Positions 20,479 to 30,003 of a DNA stretch of 64,000 nt are shown here, one piece after another; position 1 is the stretch's first letter, and each line of letters starts with the position of its first letter. The stretch is taken from positions 62,001-126,000 of the forward strand of contig JANSYM010000001.1 in the NCBI GenBank assembly GCA_024742355.1, given 5' to 3'. Made by a program: the position numbers and the translations under genes. This stretch comes from Hyphomonadaceae bacterium (GTDB lineage: Bacteria; Pseudomonadota; Alphaproteobacteria; Caulobacterales; Hyphomonadaceae). Under the pieces are notes generated by a model. The model made no database searches. It was not told the origin of the DNA and worked only from the letters and a program-made list of their open reading frames with translations.

Positions 20479-21597
20479 CTAGACCCGCAGCGGCATCAGG
20501 ACGTATTGCGCGCTGGCATCACCGGGATCGAGCACCAGAGCCGGGCTCGCCGGATCATTGAACAGGAAGCGCGCATCCTCGGCTTCAATCTGCGCAGCGA
20601 CATCGAGCAGGTATTTCGCGTTGAACCCGATATCCATGCCGTCCGCCTGATAGTCGCACTCGATCTCTTCATGACCCTGGCCGGTTTCGGCGCTGTTCAC
20701 CGCGAGGGTGAGCTTGCCCTCAGAGATGGATAGTTTCACCGAACGCGAGCGCTCGGCCGAGACCGTGGCAACGCGGTCGACCGCCGCTTCAAACAGTTTG
20801 TTGTCAATGATCATCGCCTTCTCATTCCCTTTCGGGATGACCCGGGCATAGTCCGGGAAAGAGCCGTCGATCAGCTTAGACGTGAGTTGAGCGCGGCCCG
20901 CCTTGAACACCACTTTGGTATCCGAAACCGAGACCGAGACGTCGCCATCCTCATTGTCAATCAGACGACGCGCTTCGCCGACCGCCTTGCGCGGTACGAT
21001 CACGCCTTCCAGCTCTTCCGCGCCTTTCGGGGCATCGACCTCGGACAAAGCCAGTCGGTGGCCGTCGGTGGCGACGGTGCGCAGTTTCTTGCCGCCATCG
21101 GTGTCGGCTGTGTGGAGATAGACGCCGTTCAGATAGTAACGGGTTTCCTCGGTCGAGATGGCGAAGCGGGTCTTGTCGATCAGACGACGCAGGTCCGCAG
21201 CTTCGAGATCAAACTCGGTGGCGTCTTCATCCGGCACCATGGTCTGGAAATCGCCGGCGGGCAGCGTCGGGAGTTTAAACTCCGAGCGTCCGGAACTGAT
21301 CACCAGCTGGCGCGACTCGCCGTCATATTCGAGCGCGACATCAGCGCCTGTCGGCAGCTTGCGGACCACGTCGAACAGCGTCCCGGCCGGCGCGGTCACC
21401 GCGCCTTCTGCCGAGATCTTTGCGTCGGCATGATCAACCGCTTCAATATCAAGATCCGTGGCCGTGAAGCGGACTTCCTTGCCCTTTGCCTCGACCAGTA
21501 TGTTTGACAGGATCGGGATCGTATTGCGGCGCTCCACGACATTCTGCACATGTCCCAGCGCATTCAGGAGCGCGCCACGTTCGATCGTCAGTTTCAT
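20479..21597 (-). CDS. dnaN: DNA polymerase III beta sliding clamp
   Basis: Beta subunit that encircles DNA and tethers polymerase III. The 372-aa protein has full family length and starts MKLTIERGALLNALGHVQNVVERRNTIPILSN, characteristic of the clamp. Further typical stretches are TRFAISTEETRYYLNGVYLH, ATDGHRLALSEVD, and the C-terminus ALVLDPGDASAQYVLMPLRV, which forms part of the hydrophobic partner-binding cleft. It follows dnaA on the same strand after 153 bp and precedes the SDR gene by ten bases. Confidence 0.97.
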   Translation of the reverse strand: MKLTIERGALLNALGHVQNVVERRNTIPILSNILVEAKGKEVRFTATDLDIEAVDHADAKISAEGAVTAPAGTLFDVVRKLPTGADVALEYDGESRQLVISSGRSEFKLPTLPAGDFQTMVPDEDATEFDLEAADLRRLIDKTRFAISTEETRYYLNGVYLHTADTDGGKKLRTVATDGHRLALSEVDAPKGAEELEGVIVPRKAVGEARRLIDNEDGDVSVSVSDTKVVFKAGRAQLTSKLIDGSFPDYARVIPKGNEKAMIIDNKLFEAAVDRVATVSAERSRSVKLSISEGKLTLAVNSAETGQGHEEIECDYQADGMDIGFNAKYLLDVAAQIEAEDARFLFNDPASPALVLDPGDASAQYVLMPLRV

Positions 21598-21663
21598 CTC
21601 ATCATCCTTTGCCGGTTTTCCGGTCTTGCCCGCTTCCGTCCATCGCTTTTTGAAGACGAATCA

Positions 21664-21687
21664 GCCCGCTCCATTTGGGGAGCGGGC
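21664..21687. other. Stem-loop in the dnaA–dnaN gap
   Basis: A 9-bp perfect GC-rich inverted repeat (GCCCGCTCC at 21664–21672, GGAGCGGGC at 21679–21687) with a six-base loop lies between dnaA and dnaN. No T-run follows on the minus strand, so it may be a weak terminator or an attenuator/processing site separating dnaA from dnaN expression. Confidence 0.5.
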
Positions 21688-21750
21688 CGCTAAAATCACG
21701 AATTCACAGTGAAATGCAAGTCCTAGCAGGGGCTCGCCTGTGGATCGGGC

Positions 21751-23205
21751 TTATTCGTGTCCTGCCAGACGATCGAAGACGGCGTTTTTAACCCGCTCGA
21801 TTTCGTCGCTCATGTCGCGATCACCCTTGTCGAGCGCCTTCTTGATCTTGCGATAAGCGTGCAGGACCGTGGTGTGGTCTTTCTTCTTATAGGCCGTCGC
21901 GATTTGCGGGAATGACTTGTCCGTCATCACCCGAGACAGATACATGGCGACCTGGCGGGGATGGCAGATCGTGCGGACCTTGCTGGAGCTTTCAATGTCC
22001 GACTTGGAAATCCGGTAGACGTCCATGCAGGTGCGCTTGATCTCGTCGAGCGTCGGGGTGCGTGGCTCGCCTGCGATCCGGCGAATGACGGTTTCCAGCA
22101 TTTCCGGTGTCGGTGCGAGTTCACCATACCCGGTCTCGAGCTGCAGGCTCCAGAGGACACCGCACAGCTCCCGGCCAGCGCCGCGGACCGTGGCGACGAT
22201 GCGGTCGACCATGGCGTCGGTCAGCGCAAAGTTCGGCGTGTCCTTTGCGATCAGCTGGACATGACGGCGGACAATCGCCTTGCGCATCTCGTCATCCGGC
22301 ATCGCGACTTCAACAGACGCTGCACCCTTGATCTCGCCCGCCAGTTCCTTGGACAGGCCAACCATGTCGCCTGGTGCTGCATCAGCCGTGATGATCACAT
22401 GGCCGCCCATGGATGTGACTGCCCGCAAGGCGCCAAAGAAGGCCTTGTCGGTTTTGGCCTTGCCGGCAATCCAGTGCAGGTCATCAATCATCAGCAGGTC
22501 GTTCTGCTTCACATAGGCCTGCAGGGCCGACGTATCCCCGGCACGGGCATCTGTGACGAACCGAGTCATGAACTCTTCCGCAGAGATATAAGCCAGGCGG
22601 CGTCCATCGTCTTTGCGAGCGGTTTCGGCTTCGACCGCTTTCAGAATGTGGGTCTTGCCAGTGCCAGGCTCGCCATAGATGACGATGACGCCAGCTGGGA
22701 TCGGCGCGCCTTTGGCGAGACGTTTGCCTAGCCCGACGGCGCGGGCATTAGATGGGCCGGTCACCAGAGTGGAGAAGGTCATCGCATGGCCGATCGCCGC
22801 GGTGTCGTCTGCGTCATCAAGCGCTGGATCGGCGTCCGGTGTACGCTCGTTCAGCCACGGATCGCCGACCACGTCGCGTACATCCCCGGGAATGCGGCTC
22901 CACAATTCAAATTTCAGTTTTCGGTGTTTTGGATCGAGCTTGTGCCACGCCTGCTGAAGCGGGCGCTCAAAGCTCGTAATCACGCGATCCAGAGTCAGTT
23001 GATCCGGGGCAGCGACAACAATTGCATTATTCACTTCAGCGACAAATCTCAGGTCTGTCAGCCATTGTTGTGAATTGTCAGGTGTCGTCTTTGCCTGCAT
23101 CGCTTCGAGCGATTTTGACCAGAGCGCTTTGGCACCCATTTGGTCGTCTCCAACGTTCACCCCAGTTGCGGGCTTCTGCTCCCCAACCCCATACGTCAGC
23201 CCCAT
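21751..23205 (-). CDS. dnaA: Chromosomal replication initiator DnaA, divergent
   Basis: AAA+ initiator that binds DnaA boxes and opens the origin. The 484-aa protein keeps all four domains: domain I (about 27–100), a linker, AAA+ with Walker A GEPGTGKT (178–185), Walker B LLMIDDLH (about 237–244), a sensor II arginine (GRELCG, R345), and a C-terminal DNA-binding domain with DHTTVLHA (443–450). Several normally fixed residues differ: a gapless alignment from Walker B to box VII puts Glu291 at the arginine-finger position (R281 in Escherichia coli), sensor I reads ITADA rather than TSDR, and the GGR before DHTTV is KKK. The frame is intact and ATG 23205 has AAAGGAA upstream. Position next to dnaN and rpsT supports the call. 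Confidence 0.9.
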   Translation of the reverse strand: MGLTYGVGEQKPATGVNVGDDQMGAKALWSKSLEAMQAKTTPDNSQQWLTDLRFVAEVNNAIVVAAPDQLTLDRVITSFERPLQQAWHKLDPKHRKLKFELWSRIPGDVRDVVGDPWLNERTPDADPALDDADDTAAIGHAMTFSTLVTGPSNARAVGLGKRLAKGAPIPAGVIVIYGEPGTGKTHILKAVEAETARKDDGRRLAYISAEEFMTRFVTDARAGDTSALQAYVKQNDLLMIDDLHWIAGKAKTDKAFFGALRAVTSMGGHVIITADAAPGDMVGLSKELAGEIKGAASVEVAMPDDEMRKAIVRRHVQLIAKDTPNFALTDAMVDRIVATVRGAGRELCGVLWSLQLETGYGELAPTPEMLETVIRRIAGEPRTPTLDEIKRTCMDVYRISKSDIESSSKVRTICHPRQVAMYLSRVMTDKSFPQIATAYKKKDHTTVLHAYRKIKKALDKGDRDMSDEIERVKNAVFDRLAGHE

Positions 23206-23652
23206 AAGATGTTCCTTTCTTATTCATTCTTTTGTTCATCTTGGCGACCGATCGGAAGAGACACACGACCTCTGTTCAAACCCATGGAGGTTTGCCACAA
23301 AATACGCTGTACACAGAGGACATTCCGTCGATGGCTTCAGTAAAACAGAGAGCCATTTTCGTTGCAACTGAAGAAACCCTACAGACCTGCGAAGACTCCC
23401 TGTTGACTCGGTTAAAGCCCTTGAAGAATCACACAAAAAAAAAGAAAAAAAGATGCGCTTGACAGGTTTCGATGCCTTGGCGCTGCAACGGTTTCGGCCT
23501 TTGTTCTGTCAATGCCAGAATTGACCCTATTTTGTGGATAATTTCGTTTTGAGAAACGAGGAATGTTTCTGGGTCACAGAATGAAAAAAGCCCGCATGGC
23601 GATGCCAGCGGGCTATGCAATTTTGTTCGTGCAGGAACAGGTTTGCTGCGCC
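23206..23652. promoter_or_regulatory. 447-bp dnaA upstream region with DnaA-box candidates
   Basis: This gene-free stretch between dnaA and rpsT (both minus strand) holds one perfect consensus DnaA box TTATCCACA on the minus strand (23533–23541), two weaker 7-of-9 matches on the plus strand (TTTGCCACA at 23291–23299, CTGTACACA at 23307–23315), a long adenine tract on the plus strand at about 23435–23453, and the rpsT terminator at its far end. These suit a dnaA promoter with autoregulation. A chromosomal origin here is possible but too few boxes are visible to claim it. Confidence 0.5.
23583..23614 (-). terminator. Rho-independent terminator of rpsT
   Basis: Read on the minus strand, a hairpin with 7-bp arms (AGCCCGC at 23608–23614 complement and GCGGGCT at 23589–23595 complement, loop of about 12 bases) is followed by a run of T (plus-strand A-run 23584–23589). 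It lies 38 bp after the rpsT stop. Confidence 0.8.
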
Positions 23653-23916
23653 TTAACCCATCGCCTTCACGCGCGCGGACAGGCGCGAAACCTTGCGGGC
23701 AGATGTGTTCTTGTGAATGACGCCTTTGCCGGCGGCGCGCATGATTTCCGGCTGGGCAGCCTTCAGCGCTTCAGCAGCGGCTTTCTGGTCGCCAGACTCG
23801 ATCGCTTCTTCAACTTTGCGAACATAGGTGCGCATGCGAGAGCGGCGGTTCTTGTTCACTTCGGTGCGCGTCGCGATCTTGCGCACCATCTTTTTGGCTG
23901 ATTTCGTGTTCGCCAT
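23653..23916 (-). CDS. rpsT: 30S ribosomal protein S20
   Basis: Small-subunit ribosomal protein of 87 aa, binding 16S rRNA early in assembly. The sequence [22 protein letters not shown] with a basic, helical body ([38 protein letters not shown]) is diagnostic. ATG 23916 has AAGGAG eight bases upstream; sixteen extra codons upstream are not part of the family. The rpsT–dnaA adjacency is as in Caulobacter relatives. Confidence 0.97.
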   Translation of the reverse strand: MANTKSAKKMVRKIATRTEVNKNRRSRMRTYVRKVEEAIESGDQKAAAEALKAAQPEIMRAAGKGVIHKNTSARKVSRLSARVKAMG

Positions 23917-24050
23917 CAAAAACTCCTTTGGTCGCCCTATCTGGCGAAGAGGCGGTAAGTACATAAACCACCCCAGTGCGTCAACCGCTGGGGACCAGAG
24001 GAAGTGAAGAATCTTCAGACTCTTTCAGGAGGCCCGATTGGCGTCCTGAT

Positions 24051-24827
24051 CTACTGGTTTTTGAAATGCGCCTGACGCTTGTCGACGAAGGCTTCCATGC
24101 CTTCTTTCTGATCCTCGGTCGCGAACAGGGAATGGAACAGACGCCGCTCAAACATTACGCCCTGGCTGAGCGGGGTTTCATAGGCAGCATTGACCATTTC
24201 CTTGGTCAGCATCGCCGCTGCACGCGGCATTGAGGCAATCTTCTTGGCCACGGCCTTCGCCTCGTCGACCAGATCATCTACCGGGACGATGCGGGAAACC
24301 AGGCCGCAGCGTTCGGCTTCCTCGGCATCCATCATGCGCCCGGTCAGGCACATTTCCATCGCCTTCGACTTGCCAGCAAAGCGGGTCAGGCGCTGCGTAC
24401 CGCCGGCGCCGGGTGAAACCCCGATGGTAATCTCAGGCTGGCCGAACTTGGCTTTCTCGCCCGCCAGGATGAAGTCGCACATCATGGCCAGCTCGCAGCC
24501 GCCGCCAAGGGCATAGCCGTTGACCGCCGCGATCACCGGTTTGCGCATGCGCGCCGCGCGCTCCCAATTGCGGGTGATGAAGTCACTATAATAGGCGTCC
24601 ATGTAAGACTGGTCGCGCATCTCCTTGATGTCGGCGCCGGCTGCGAAGGCCTTTTTGGAACCGGTAATGACAATGCAGCCAATCTCGGCATCGGTGTCGA
24701 ACCGGTCGAGCGCTGCGGTCAATTCGTCCATCAGTTGATTGTTGAACGCATTCAATGCGTCCGGGCGGTTCAGGGTGATGACAGCCACCGCACCGTCCAC
24801 TTCGGTCAAAAGCGTCTCATAGGCCAT
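24051..24827 (-). CDS. Enoyl-CoA hydratase
   Basis: Crotonase-fold enzyme of 258 aa that hydrates 2-trans-enoyl-CoA in fatty-acid degradation. It has the family signatures [23 protein letters not shown] (oxyanion-hole strand), [19 protein letters not shown], and the two catalytic glutamates expected in the GGGCE and [19 protein letters not shown] stretches. The start at ATG 24827 ([10 protein letters not shown]) is chosen because the upstream extension is Arg-rich and atypical. Its place beside rpsT and dnaA matches the Caulobacter arrangement. A role in short-chain fatty acid or amino-acid oxidation is likely. Confidence 0.95.
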   Translation of the reverse strand: MAYETLLTEVDGAVAVITLNRPDALNAFNNQLMDELTAALDRFDTDAEIGCIVITGSKKAFAAGADIKEMRDQSYMDAYYSDFITRNWERAARMRKPVIAAVNGYALGGGCELAMMCDFILAGEKAKFGQPEITIGVSPGAGGTQRLTRFAGKSKAMEMCLTGRMMDAEEAERCGLVSRIVPVDDLVDEAKAVAKKIASMPRAAAMLTKEMVNAAYETPLSQGVMFERRLFHSLFATEDQKEGMEAFVDKRQAHFKNQ

Positions 24828-24927
24828 GCTTGCCAATTTCCTTATCTTGCTCAGCCCACGCCGTCTTGCGCGGCGCATATCTGGCGGAGTCTGTAGGATA
24901 TATTCAGGCGGGCGTCGATAGCCGGGC

Positions 24928-27609
24928 TCAGGCGCGGTCCTTGAGCTTGTAAATCAGGTCCAGCGCCTCGCGCGGGGTCAGGCTGTCCGGGTCGACCGAG
25001 TCGAGCAGGTTCAGCGCGGGATGGTCGGCGGCGAGCGTCTCGGGCTCCGGTTCGGTCTCCGCCATGGCTGCAAAGAGTGGCAGGGTCTCCATCGCATCTG
25101 GCGCGGCTTCCAATTGCTTCAGCACTTGCTCCGCGCGTTTGACGGCGCGCGCAGGCAGGCCGGCGAGGCGGGCGACCTGAACCCCATAGGACCGGTCCGC
25201 CGGCCCGGACTGCACATCGTGCAGGAAGACCAGCTCATCCTTCCACTCCTTGGCTCGCAAGGACAGATTGGTGGCAGAGGGCAGGTCCTCGGCGAGGCTG
25301 GTCAGCTCGTGATAATGCGTCGCGAACAGGGCCCGGCACTTATTGGTATTGTGCAAATGCTCAACCGCGGCCCAGGCGATGGCGAGGCCGTCATAGGTGC
25401 TTGTGCCGCGCCCGACCTCGTCCAGGATGACAAAGGAATTGGCGGTGGCCTGGGTCAGGATCGCGGCGGTTTCAACCATCTCGACCATGAAGGTCGAACG
25501 CCCGCGCGAGAGGTCGTCGCTCGCCCCGACGCGTGAGAAGACGCGGTCCGCAATGCCGACGTTCAGCGCCCGCGCTGGCACGTATAGCCCCGCCTGCGCG
25601 AGGATCACGGCGAGGCAGGCCTGGCGGAGATAGGTCGACTTACCAGCCATGTTCGGGCCCGTGACGAGGCCGAGGCGCGGCGCCGTGTCGCCACTTGCGT
25701 CCAGCGTCAGGTCATTGGCGGTAAAACCCTCGCCTTGCTTGCGCAGGGCGGCTTCGACGACGGGGTGGCGGAGTCCTTCGGCTTCGAATACCGGCGCCGG
25801 CGCGAGGGTTGGGCGCACGGCGTCGGTTTCGCTCGCCCATTCGGCGTTCGCGGCGGCCGTATCGAGCTCCGCAAGGGCGCCTGCGGCTGCACTGAGCGGG
25901 TCTGAGACTGTCTCAACGCGCGCACAAAACGCGCTGAAAATTGCAAGTTCCCGCCCTTTGGCGACATCATCGGCCCGCGAAATCTTGCCCGCAAGCTCTG
26001 ACAGTTCCGTGGTTGAGAAGCGGACATTCGAGGCCAGGGTCTGGCGGTGAATGAAAGTCTCGGCCAGCGGCGCCTGCATCAGCGGATCGGCATGCCGGGC
26101 GGTGACATCGATGAAATAGCCGAGCACATTGTTGAACTTGATCTTCAGGCCCGAAATCCCGGTCTCTTCGGCATAGCGGGTCTGCAGCTCGGCGATGATC
26201 TGGCGGCTGTCGGATTTCAGCGTCCGGGCTTCATCCAGGGCCTGGTCCCATCCGATCGCAATAAAACCGCCATCGCGCGCCAAGGTTGGCAGGTCGTCAG
26301 CAAGGGCCTTTGACAGGTCCGCGACCAGGCTGGCGAGGTCGGGCGCATTGCTGAGTGTCAGGGCTTGAAGCGCGGCTTCGATCAGGGGGGGTGGATTGGA
26401 CGCGGCGCGGGCGATTTCAGCAACCGCATGCTCGCCCGCCTGGAGGGCCGTGCCGATCGCAGCAAGGTCTCGCGGACCACCGCGTCCCAGGCGAATCCGG
26501 GCGCGCGCGCGTTCCAGGTCGGGCGCCGTCTTCAGGGCGCTGCGGACAATCTCACGCAAATGATCATTGGCGAGAAAATAGGCGATCGCGTCATGCCGGG
26601 CGCTGATTTCGCTGGCGTCGGTTTCGGGCCGAGCGATCCGCGCCGCGAGCAGCCGGGCGCCAGGCGCTGTCACGGTGCGGTCGACGGTGGCGAGCAGTGT
26701 GCCGCGTCGGCTGCCATCCAGCGCCGTATCAATCTCGAGGCTGGCGCGCGTCGCGGGATCGATGGAAAGCCCGGACGTGGTCGCGCTGCGCCGCGGTGGG
26801 TCCAGGCGAATGTCATCGCCGGCCTGGGTTATGCTGAGATAGTCGAGCAACAACGCACAGGCGGACAGCTCGGCTTTGGTGAACACGCCGAACGAATCCA
26901 GCGCCGCGATCTTGAATGCGTCCTTGAGCAGGCGTTCGCCAGACTTGGCGTTGGCCGCACTGTTCGGACGATAGGTCTGGGCGAGGCGCATCGCCTCCTG
27001 CGCGTGACGCACCAGCGGTTTGTCTGCATCGCTTTCGGTGATCAGAAGTTCCGTGATCGGCAGGGCGCCAAGGGTTTCGGCATAGATTTCTGGCGCAAAG
27101 GCGCGGACTTCAAAATGTCCGGTCGAGACATCGCAGGCCGCCAAGGCCGCGTCGGCGCCGCCCGTGCCAAAGGCCACCGCCACCAGAGCCTGACCACGCC
27201 GGGGCGGCAACAGGCTGTCTTCGGTGATCGTGCCGGGCGTGACAATGCGCACGATTTCGCGGTTCACGATTGCCTTGGACCCACGCTTCTTGGCTTCGGC
27301 AGGACTTTCAGTCTGTTCGCATACAGCGACCCGTTCGCCGGACTTGATCAACCGCGCCAGATAGCCCTCAGCCGCATGATACGGCACCCCCGCCATCGGG
27401 ATCGGTTTGCCGTCATGCTCACCTCTTGACGTTAAAGTGATATCGAGGATTTCAGCGGCGCGAACCGCATCCTCGAAGAACAATTCATAGAAGTCACCCA
27501 TGCGAAAAAACAGAAGCGCATCGTCATGCTTTGCCTTGATGGCAAGGTATTGCGCCATGAACGGTGTTGGCGCTTTCGGCTTTTTAACTGGAGCGGCGGT
27601 GTCGGGCAC
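24928..27609 (-). CDS. mutS: DNA mismatch repair protein MutS
   Basis: Mismatch-recognition ATPase of 893 aa. The mismatch-binding motif [12 protein letters not shown] (Phe-x-Glu) is near residue 40, followed by the connector, core and clamp domains, and the ATPase domain with Walker [15 protein letters not shown], the [11 protein letters not shown] signature and Walker [16 protein letters not shown] with the ATHYHELT motif. The open frame starts at GTG 27609; ATG 27558 ([10 protein letters not shown]) is an alternative start that would retain the whole mismatch domain. It is divergent from maeB. Confidence 0.97.
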   Translation of the reverse strand: MPDTAAPVKKPKAPTPFMAQYLAIKAKHDDALLFFRMGDFYELFFEDAVRAAEILDITLTSRGEHDGKPIPMAGVPYHAAEGYLARLIKSGERVAVCEQTESPAEAKKRGSKAIVNREIVRIVTPGTITEDSLLPPRRGQALVAVAFGTGGADAALAACDVSTGHFEVRAFAPEIYAETLGALPITELLITESDADKPLVRHAQEAMRLAQTYRPNSAANAKSGERLLKDAFKIAALDSFGVFTKAELSACALLLDYLSITQAGDDIRLDPPRRSATTSGLSIDPATRASLEIDTALDGSRRGTLLATVDRTVTAPGARLLAARIARPETDASEISARHDAIAYFLANDHLREIVRSALKTAPDLERARARIRLGRGGPRDLAAIGTALQAGEHAVAEIARAASNPPPLIEAALQALTLSNAPDLASLVADLSKALADDLPTLARDGGFIAIGWDQALDEARTLKSDSRQIIAELQTRYAEETGISGLKIKFNNVLGYFIDVTARHADPLMQAPLAETFIHRQTLASNVRFSTTELSELAGKISRADDVAKGRELAIFSAFCARVETVSDPLSAAAGALAELDTAAANAEWASETDAVRPTLAPAPVFEAEGLRHPVVEAALRKQGEGFTANDLTLDASGDTAPRLGLVTGPNMAGKSTYLRQACLAVILAQAGLYVPARALNVGIADRVFSRVGASDDLSRGRSTFMVEMVETAAILTQATANSFVILDEVGRGTSTYDGLAIAWAAVEHLHNTNKCRALFATHYHELTSLAEDLPSATNLSLRAKEWKDELVFLHDVQSGPADRSYGVQVARLAGLPARAVKRAEQVLKQLEAAPDAMETLPLFAAMAETEPEPETLAADHPALNLLDSVDPDSLTPREALDLIYKLKDRA

Positions 27610-27729
27610 GGTCTTGCGAATCCTTCATCGAGAGATTCGAATAAAGCAATGCGAACGGGTTGTCCCCCCTTGCGGACACGCTTATGAGGCTGCACAAAAT
27701 TTGTGCGAGCCTTGAAAGGCGATACAGTC

Positions 27730-30003
27730 ATGACCAACAAGCGTCCAAGCTTCACTGATAAAGAAGCGCTTGATTTTCACTCCGATCCAACCCCCGGCAA
27801 AATCTCGATGATGCCGACCAAGCCGATGCAGACGCAGCGCGATCTGTCACTGGCTTATAGTCCGGGTGTCGCAGTGCCTGTGGAAGCGATCGGCAAGGAC
27901 GCTGACCTTGCCTATGACTACACGTCGAAAGGCAACATGGTTGCCGTGATCTCGAACGGTACGGCCATTCTCGGGCTCGGCGATCTTGGCGCCATGGCTT
28001 CAAAGCCGGTCATGGAAGGCAAGTCGGTCCTGTTCAAACGCTTTGCCGACATTGATAGTTTCGATGTCGAGGTCGAGACCAAGGACATTGATGAGTTCTG
28101 TACCGTCGTGCGCAATATCGGCGCGACCTGGGGCGGCATCAATCTGGAAGACATTGCTTCCCCCGAAGCCTTCATCATCGAGCAACGCCTGCGCGATGAA
28201 CTCGATATCCCGGTCTTCCACGATGACCAGCACGGCACGGCGATCATCGCGGCGGCTGGAATCATCAATGCGTGCGCGATTACCGGCCGCAAACTCGAAG
28301 ATCTTACGGTTGCCGTTTCCGGCGCCGGTGCGGCCGGATTGTCGGTTGCCGGTCTCATCCGCCATCTCGGCGTGAAAGCGGAAAACATCCTGATGGCCGA
28401 CAGTGCCGGCATCCTGTTCGAGGGCCGGACCGAGAAGATGGACCAGTTCAAGTCGGCCTTCACGGTAAAGACCAAGAAGCGGACCCTGGCCGAGGCCATG
28501 GAAGGCGCCGACTGTTTCCTCGGTCTGTCCGTCAAAGGCGCGGTGACGCAGGACATGGTGAAATCCATGGCCAAGAACCCGATCATCTTCGCCATGGCCA
28601 ATCCCGACCCTGAGATTACGCCGGAAGAGATCAAGGCCGTCCGCGGCGATGCGATCATCGCCACCGGGCGATCTGACTATCCCAACCAGGTCAACAACGT
28701 GCTCGGCTTCCCTTACATTTTCCGAGGCGCGCTGGATGTTCGCGCGCGCTCGATCAATGAAGAGATGAAAGTTGCGGCCGCCCGCGCGCTTGCCGAACTT
28801 GCGCGCGAAGACGTGCCGGACGAAGTGGCGGCGGCCTATCACGGTGCGCGCCCGCAATTCGGCAAGGACTATATTATTCCGACGCCATTCGATCCGCGCC
28901 TGATCAGCTTTATCCCGCCATTCGTGGCACAGGCAGCGATGGACACAGGCGTCGCTCGCAAGCCCATCGCGGACATGGAAGAGTATCGCGACTCGCTGGC
29001 CCGCCGTCTCGATCCGACCGCCTCCTTCCTGCAAGGTGTGCAGTCAGCCGTTCGCCGCGACCAGAAGCGCATCGTGTTCGCCGAAGGTGAAGAACCGCAG
29101 GTCGTGCGGGCTGCCTGGACGTTCAAACAGCAAGGCCTTGGCCAGCCGATCCTGATCGGGCGCCAGGCCCAGGTTGAGCGGACGATGAAACAGATGGGTG
29201 TGCCGGAAGGTGCGCTCGACATCGTCAATGCGCGCCTGTCGGACCGCAATGCCGATTATACCGACTATCTCTACGCGCGCCTGCAACGCCGCGGCTATCT
29301 CAAGCGCGATGCGCAGCGCCTGGTCAATCAGGACCGCAACGTGTTCGGTTGCTGCATGCTGGCCAATGGCGATGCTGACGGCATGGTGACCGGTGTGACG
29401 CGAAACTATGATGTCTGCCTGACCGATGTTCGTCTGTCTCTCGACCCGCAGCCCGATGCAGACGTCATCGGCATGTCGATGGTGATCAATCGCGGCAAGA
29501 CCATTTTCATCGCCGATACCAGCGTCAACGAACTGCCGGATGGCGAGCAGTTGGCTGGCATCGCCAAGGAAGCGGCGAAAGCCGTCAGCCGCCTCGGCTT
29601 TGTGCCGCGCGTGGCTTTCCTGTCTTATTCGACCTTCGGGAATCCGATGGGGGAGCGTTCGGAAAAAGTCCGCGACGCTGTGTCGATCCTCGATGCCTGC
29701 GGTGATTGTGACTTTGAGTATGAGGGCGATATCGCCGCCGATGTGGCGCTCAATCCGATGCACAAGGTGCTCTACCCGTTCTCGCGCCTGTCCGGCGAAG
29801 CCAATGTCCTGATCATGCCGGCCATTCACTCGGCCTCGATCTCGACCAAGCTGCTCGAAGGCATGTCACGTGCGACGATTATCGGCCCGGTCCTGCTCGG
29901 CATGTCCAAGCCGGTGCAGATCGCATCACTGGGCGCGACCGTGAACGATATCGTCAACCTCGCCACGGTGGCGGCGTTTGATATTGACCAGGTTGGGGTC
30001 TAG
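27730..30003 (+). CDS. maeB: NADP-dependent malic enzyme with phosphotransacetylase-like domain
   Basis: Converts malate to pyruvate and CO2 with NADP. The 757-aa protein has the malic enzyme N-terminal domain (LAYSPGVAVPVEAI; SVLFKRFADIDSFDVE), the NAD-binding domain (FHDDQHGTAIIAAAGIINA; GAGAAGLSVAGL), and from about residue 430 a phosphotransacetylase-like domain (RIVFAEGEEPQVVRAA; the C-terminal PAIHSASISTKLLE) typical of the MaeB fusion, thought to bind acetyl-CoA as regulator. ATG 27730 is preferred over an upstream GTG at 27703. Its stop shares the CTAG tetranucleotide with the convergent AmpG-like gene. Confidence 0.96.
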   Translation: MTNKRPSFTDKEALDFHSDPTPGKISMMPTKPMQTQRDLSLAYSPGVAVPVEAIGKDADLAYDYTSKGNMVAVISNGTAILGLGDLGAMASKPVMEGKSVLFKRFADIDSFDVEVETKDIDEFCTVVRNIGATWGGINLEDIASPEAFIIEQRLRDELDIPVFHDDQHGTAIIAAAGIINACAITGRKLEDLTVAVSGAGAAGLSVAGLIRHLGVKAENILMADSAGILFEGRTEKMDQFKSAFTVKTKKRTLAEAMEGADCFLGLSVKGAVTQDMVKSMAKNPIIFAMANPDPEITPEEIKAVRGDAIIATGRSDYPNQVNNVLGFPYIFRGALDVRARSINEEMKVAAARALAELAREDVPDEVAAAYHGARPQFGKDYIIPTPFDPRLISFIPPFVAQAAMDTGVARKPIADMEEYRDSLARRLDPTASFLQGVQSAVRRDQKRIVFAEGEEPQVVRAAWTFKQQGLGQPILIGRQAQVERTMKQMGVPEGALDIVNARLSDRNADYTDYLYARLQRRGYLKRDAQRLVNQDRNVFGCCMLANGDADGMVTGVTRNYDVCLTDVRLSLDPQPDADVIGMSMVINRGKTIFIADTSVNELPDGEQLAGIAKEAAKAVSRLGFVPRVAFLSYSTFGNPMGERSEKVRDAVSILDACGDCDFEYEGDIAADVALNPMHKVLYPFSRLSGEANVLIMPAIHSASISTKLLEGMSRATIIGPVLLGMSKPVQIASLGATVNDIVNLATVAAFDIDQVGV

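Noticed and set aside
28000..29034. 344-codon open frame opposite maeB
   Set aside because: Antisense shadow of maeB, with no recognisable protein features.
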